From Sedimentisphaerales bacterium (GTDB lineage: Bacteria > Planctomycetota > Phycisphaerae > Sedimentisphaerales > Anaerobacaceae), in NCBI GenBank assembly GCA_016933985.1, contig JAFGTU010000419.1, positions 1 to 5,000 on the forward strand: 5,000 bases of DNA, in the 5' to 3' direction. A program made the position numbers and the translations under genes. The notes beneath the pieces were generated by a model. It searched no databases and was not told where the DNA came from. It saw only the letters and a list, made by a program, of their open reading frames with translations. The stretch's first letter is position 1. Each line of letters starts with the position of its first letter. Below, piece after piece: positions 4,360 through 5,000 of the stretch.

Positions 4360-5000
4360 TCAGTTGCGGGGGGCGATCCGACCCAGGGCCTCGAACATGG
4401 CCAGCACGTTCTCGATGGGGGTATTGCACTGGATGTTGTGGATGGTGTTGAAGACGTAGCCGTTCTTGCGGCTGAAGATCTCGACCCGTTCGGCGACCTG
4501 GCGACGCACCTCGTCGGGCGTGCCGAAGGGCAGGGTCTGCTGGGTATCGACACCGCCGCCCCAGAAAACGATGCGCCCGCCGTACTTGGCGACGAGCCCC
4601 TCGGGGTCCATCCCTCGGGCCGAGGTCTGGATCGGGTTCAGGGCGTCGAATCCGGCTTCGATGAAGCCGTCGATCAAAGGTTCGCACCCGCCGCAGCAGT
4701 GCTTGAGCGTCTTCCACTTCGTATGGGTGTGAATCCAGTCGTTAAGCTGTTTGCTGTAGGGCAGATATAGTTCCCGGTATGCATCCGGGGAGCAGAACAG
4801 GCTGTTCTGCGAGGCCAGGTCGTTGCCGTCGAGCGTGACGACATGCACCCGGTCGCCGACGGCCTGATGGATTCGCTTGAGGTTCTCGATGGCGATCTCG
4901 GCCTGGCGCGCGAAGACCTCTTGGATGTACCGGCGCCGCGTGATCGTGCTGACATACCATTCCTCGATGTCGCGGATGCCCTTGGGGTCCTTCATCCAGG
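4360..5000 (-). CDS. Uroporphyrinogen decarboxylase-family protein (methyltransferase-like), C-terminal part
   Basis: The frame enters from beyond 5000 and ends at TGA 4362-4360, giving about 213 visible codons. Recognisable family segments are KDPKGIRDIEEWYVST, HVVTLDGNDLASQ, a SPDAYRELYLPYSKQL helix, GFIEAGFDALNPIQTSA, RIVFWGGGVDTQQTLPFGT, then DEVRRQVAERVEIF and IHNIQCNTPIENVLAMFEAL. This is the pattern of the large uroD-like group that includes the corrinoid methyltransferases MtaA and MtbA. An HCC motif (HCCGGCEP) and a later cysteine (IQCNTP) could supply an H-x-C...C zinc site of the methyltransferase kind, so heme synthesis is not the likely role. The protein is probably cytoplasmic. 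It lies upstream of the thioesterase on the same strand but 336 bp away, so co-transcription is uncertain. Confidence 0.85.
   Translation of the reverse strand, partial: WMKDPKGIRDIEEWYVSTITRRRYIQEVFARQAEIAIENLKRIHQAVGDRVHVVTLDGNDLASQNSLFCSPDAYRELYLPYSKQLNDWIHTHTKWKTLKHCCGGCEPLIDGFIEAGFDALNPIQTSARGMDPEGLVAKYGGRIVFWGGGVDTQQTLPFGTPDEVRRQVAERVEIFSRKNGYVFNTIHNIQCNTPIENVLAMFEALGRIAPRN

Noticed and set aside
4164..4770. Long overlapping frames on both strands around the uroD-family 3' end
   Set aside because: They are low-complexity shadows of the GC-rich uroD-family gene, with no recognisable motifs.

Overview
The window looks like bacterial chromosome carrying one inserted mobile element. The flanking DNA is GC-rich and encodes three minus-strand genes: a uroporphyrinogen-decarboxylase-family protein, a YbgC-type acyl-CoA thioesterase and an S-adenosylmethionine (SAM) hydrolase. 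The central ~3.4 kb is visibly less GC-rich. No taxonomic marker is present. The uroD-type methyltransferase homologue and the weak ribosome-binding sites on host genes would suit a planctomycete or similar environmental lineage, but this is a low-confidence guess.

The main result is a complete passenger-carrying IS1-family element at about 202-3573 (3,372 bp). It has 18-bp terminal inverted repeats (TIRs) matching at 15 of 18 positions and starting with GGT, as in IS1. It is flanked by an 8-bp target duplication, CGGAATCC on the left and CGAAATCC on the right (7 of 8 identical), a size typical of IS1. The element sits between the thioesterase stop and the SAM hydrolase start. Removing it with one duplication copy would leave these two genes 26 bp apart in what looks like an interrupted operon.

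Layout of the element, left to right: a single-frame IS1-type DDE transposase (minus, start 1100); a compact divergent control region (about 1101-1212) with two perfect TATAAT boxes and three CTTGC-N4-GCAAG palindromes spaced 30 and 20 bp apart; a 369-aa P63C-domain protein (plus, 1213-2322); three closely linked small minus-strand genes of unknown function (3305-2328); and about 200 bp of non-coding right end.

The transposase frame has no stop inside the element. It reads through the left TIR and the target duplication, in frame, into the SAM hydrolase. The element therefore appears to borrow a downstream host frame, creating a potential transposase-SAM hydrolase fusion or at least a transcriptional link.

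Right of the element are the thioesterase, a 336-bp intergenic stretch with two hairpin-like repeats, and the 3' part of the uroD-family gene, which runs off the window.
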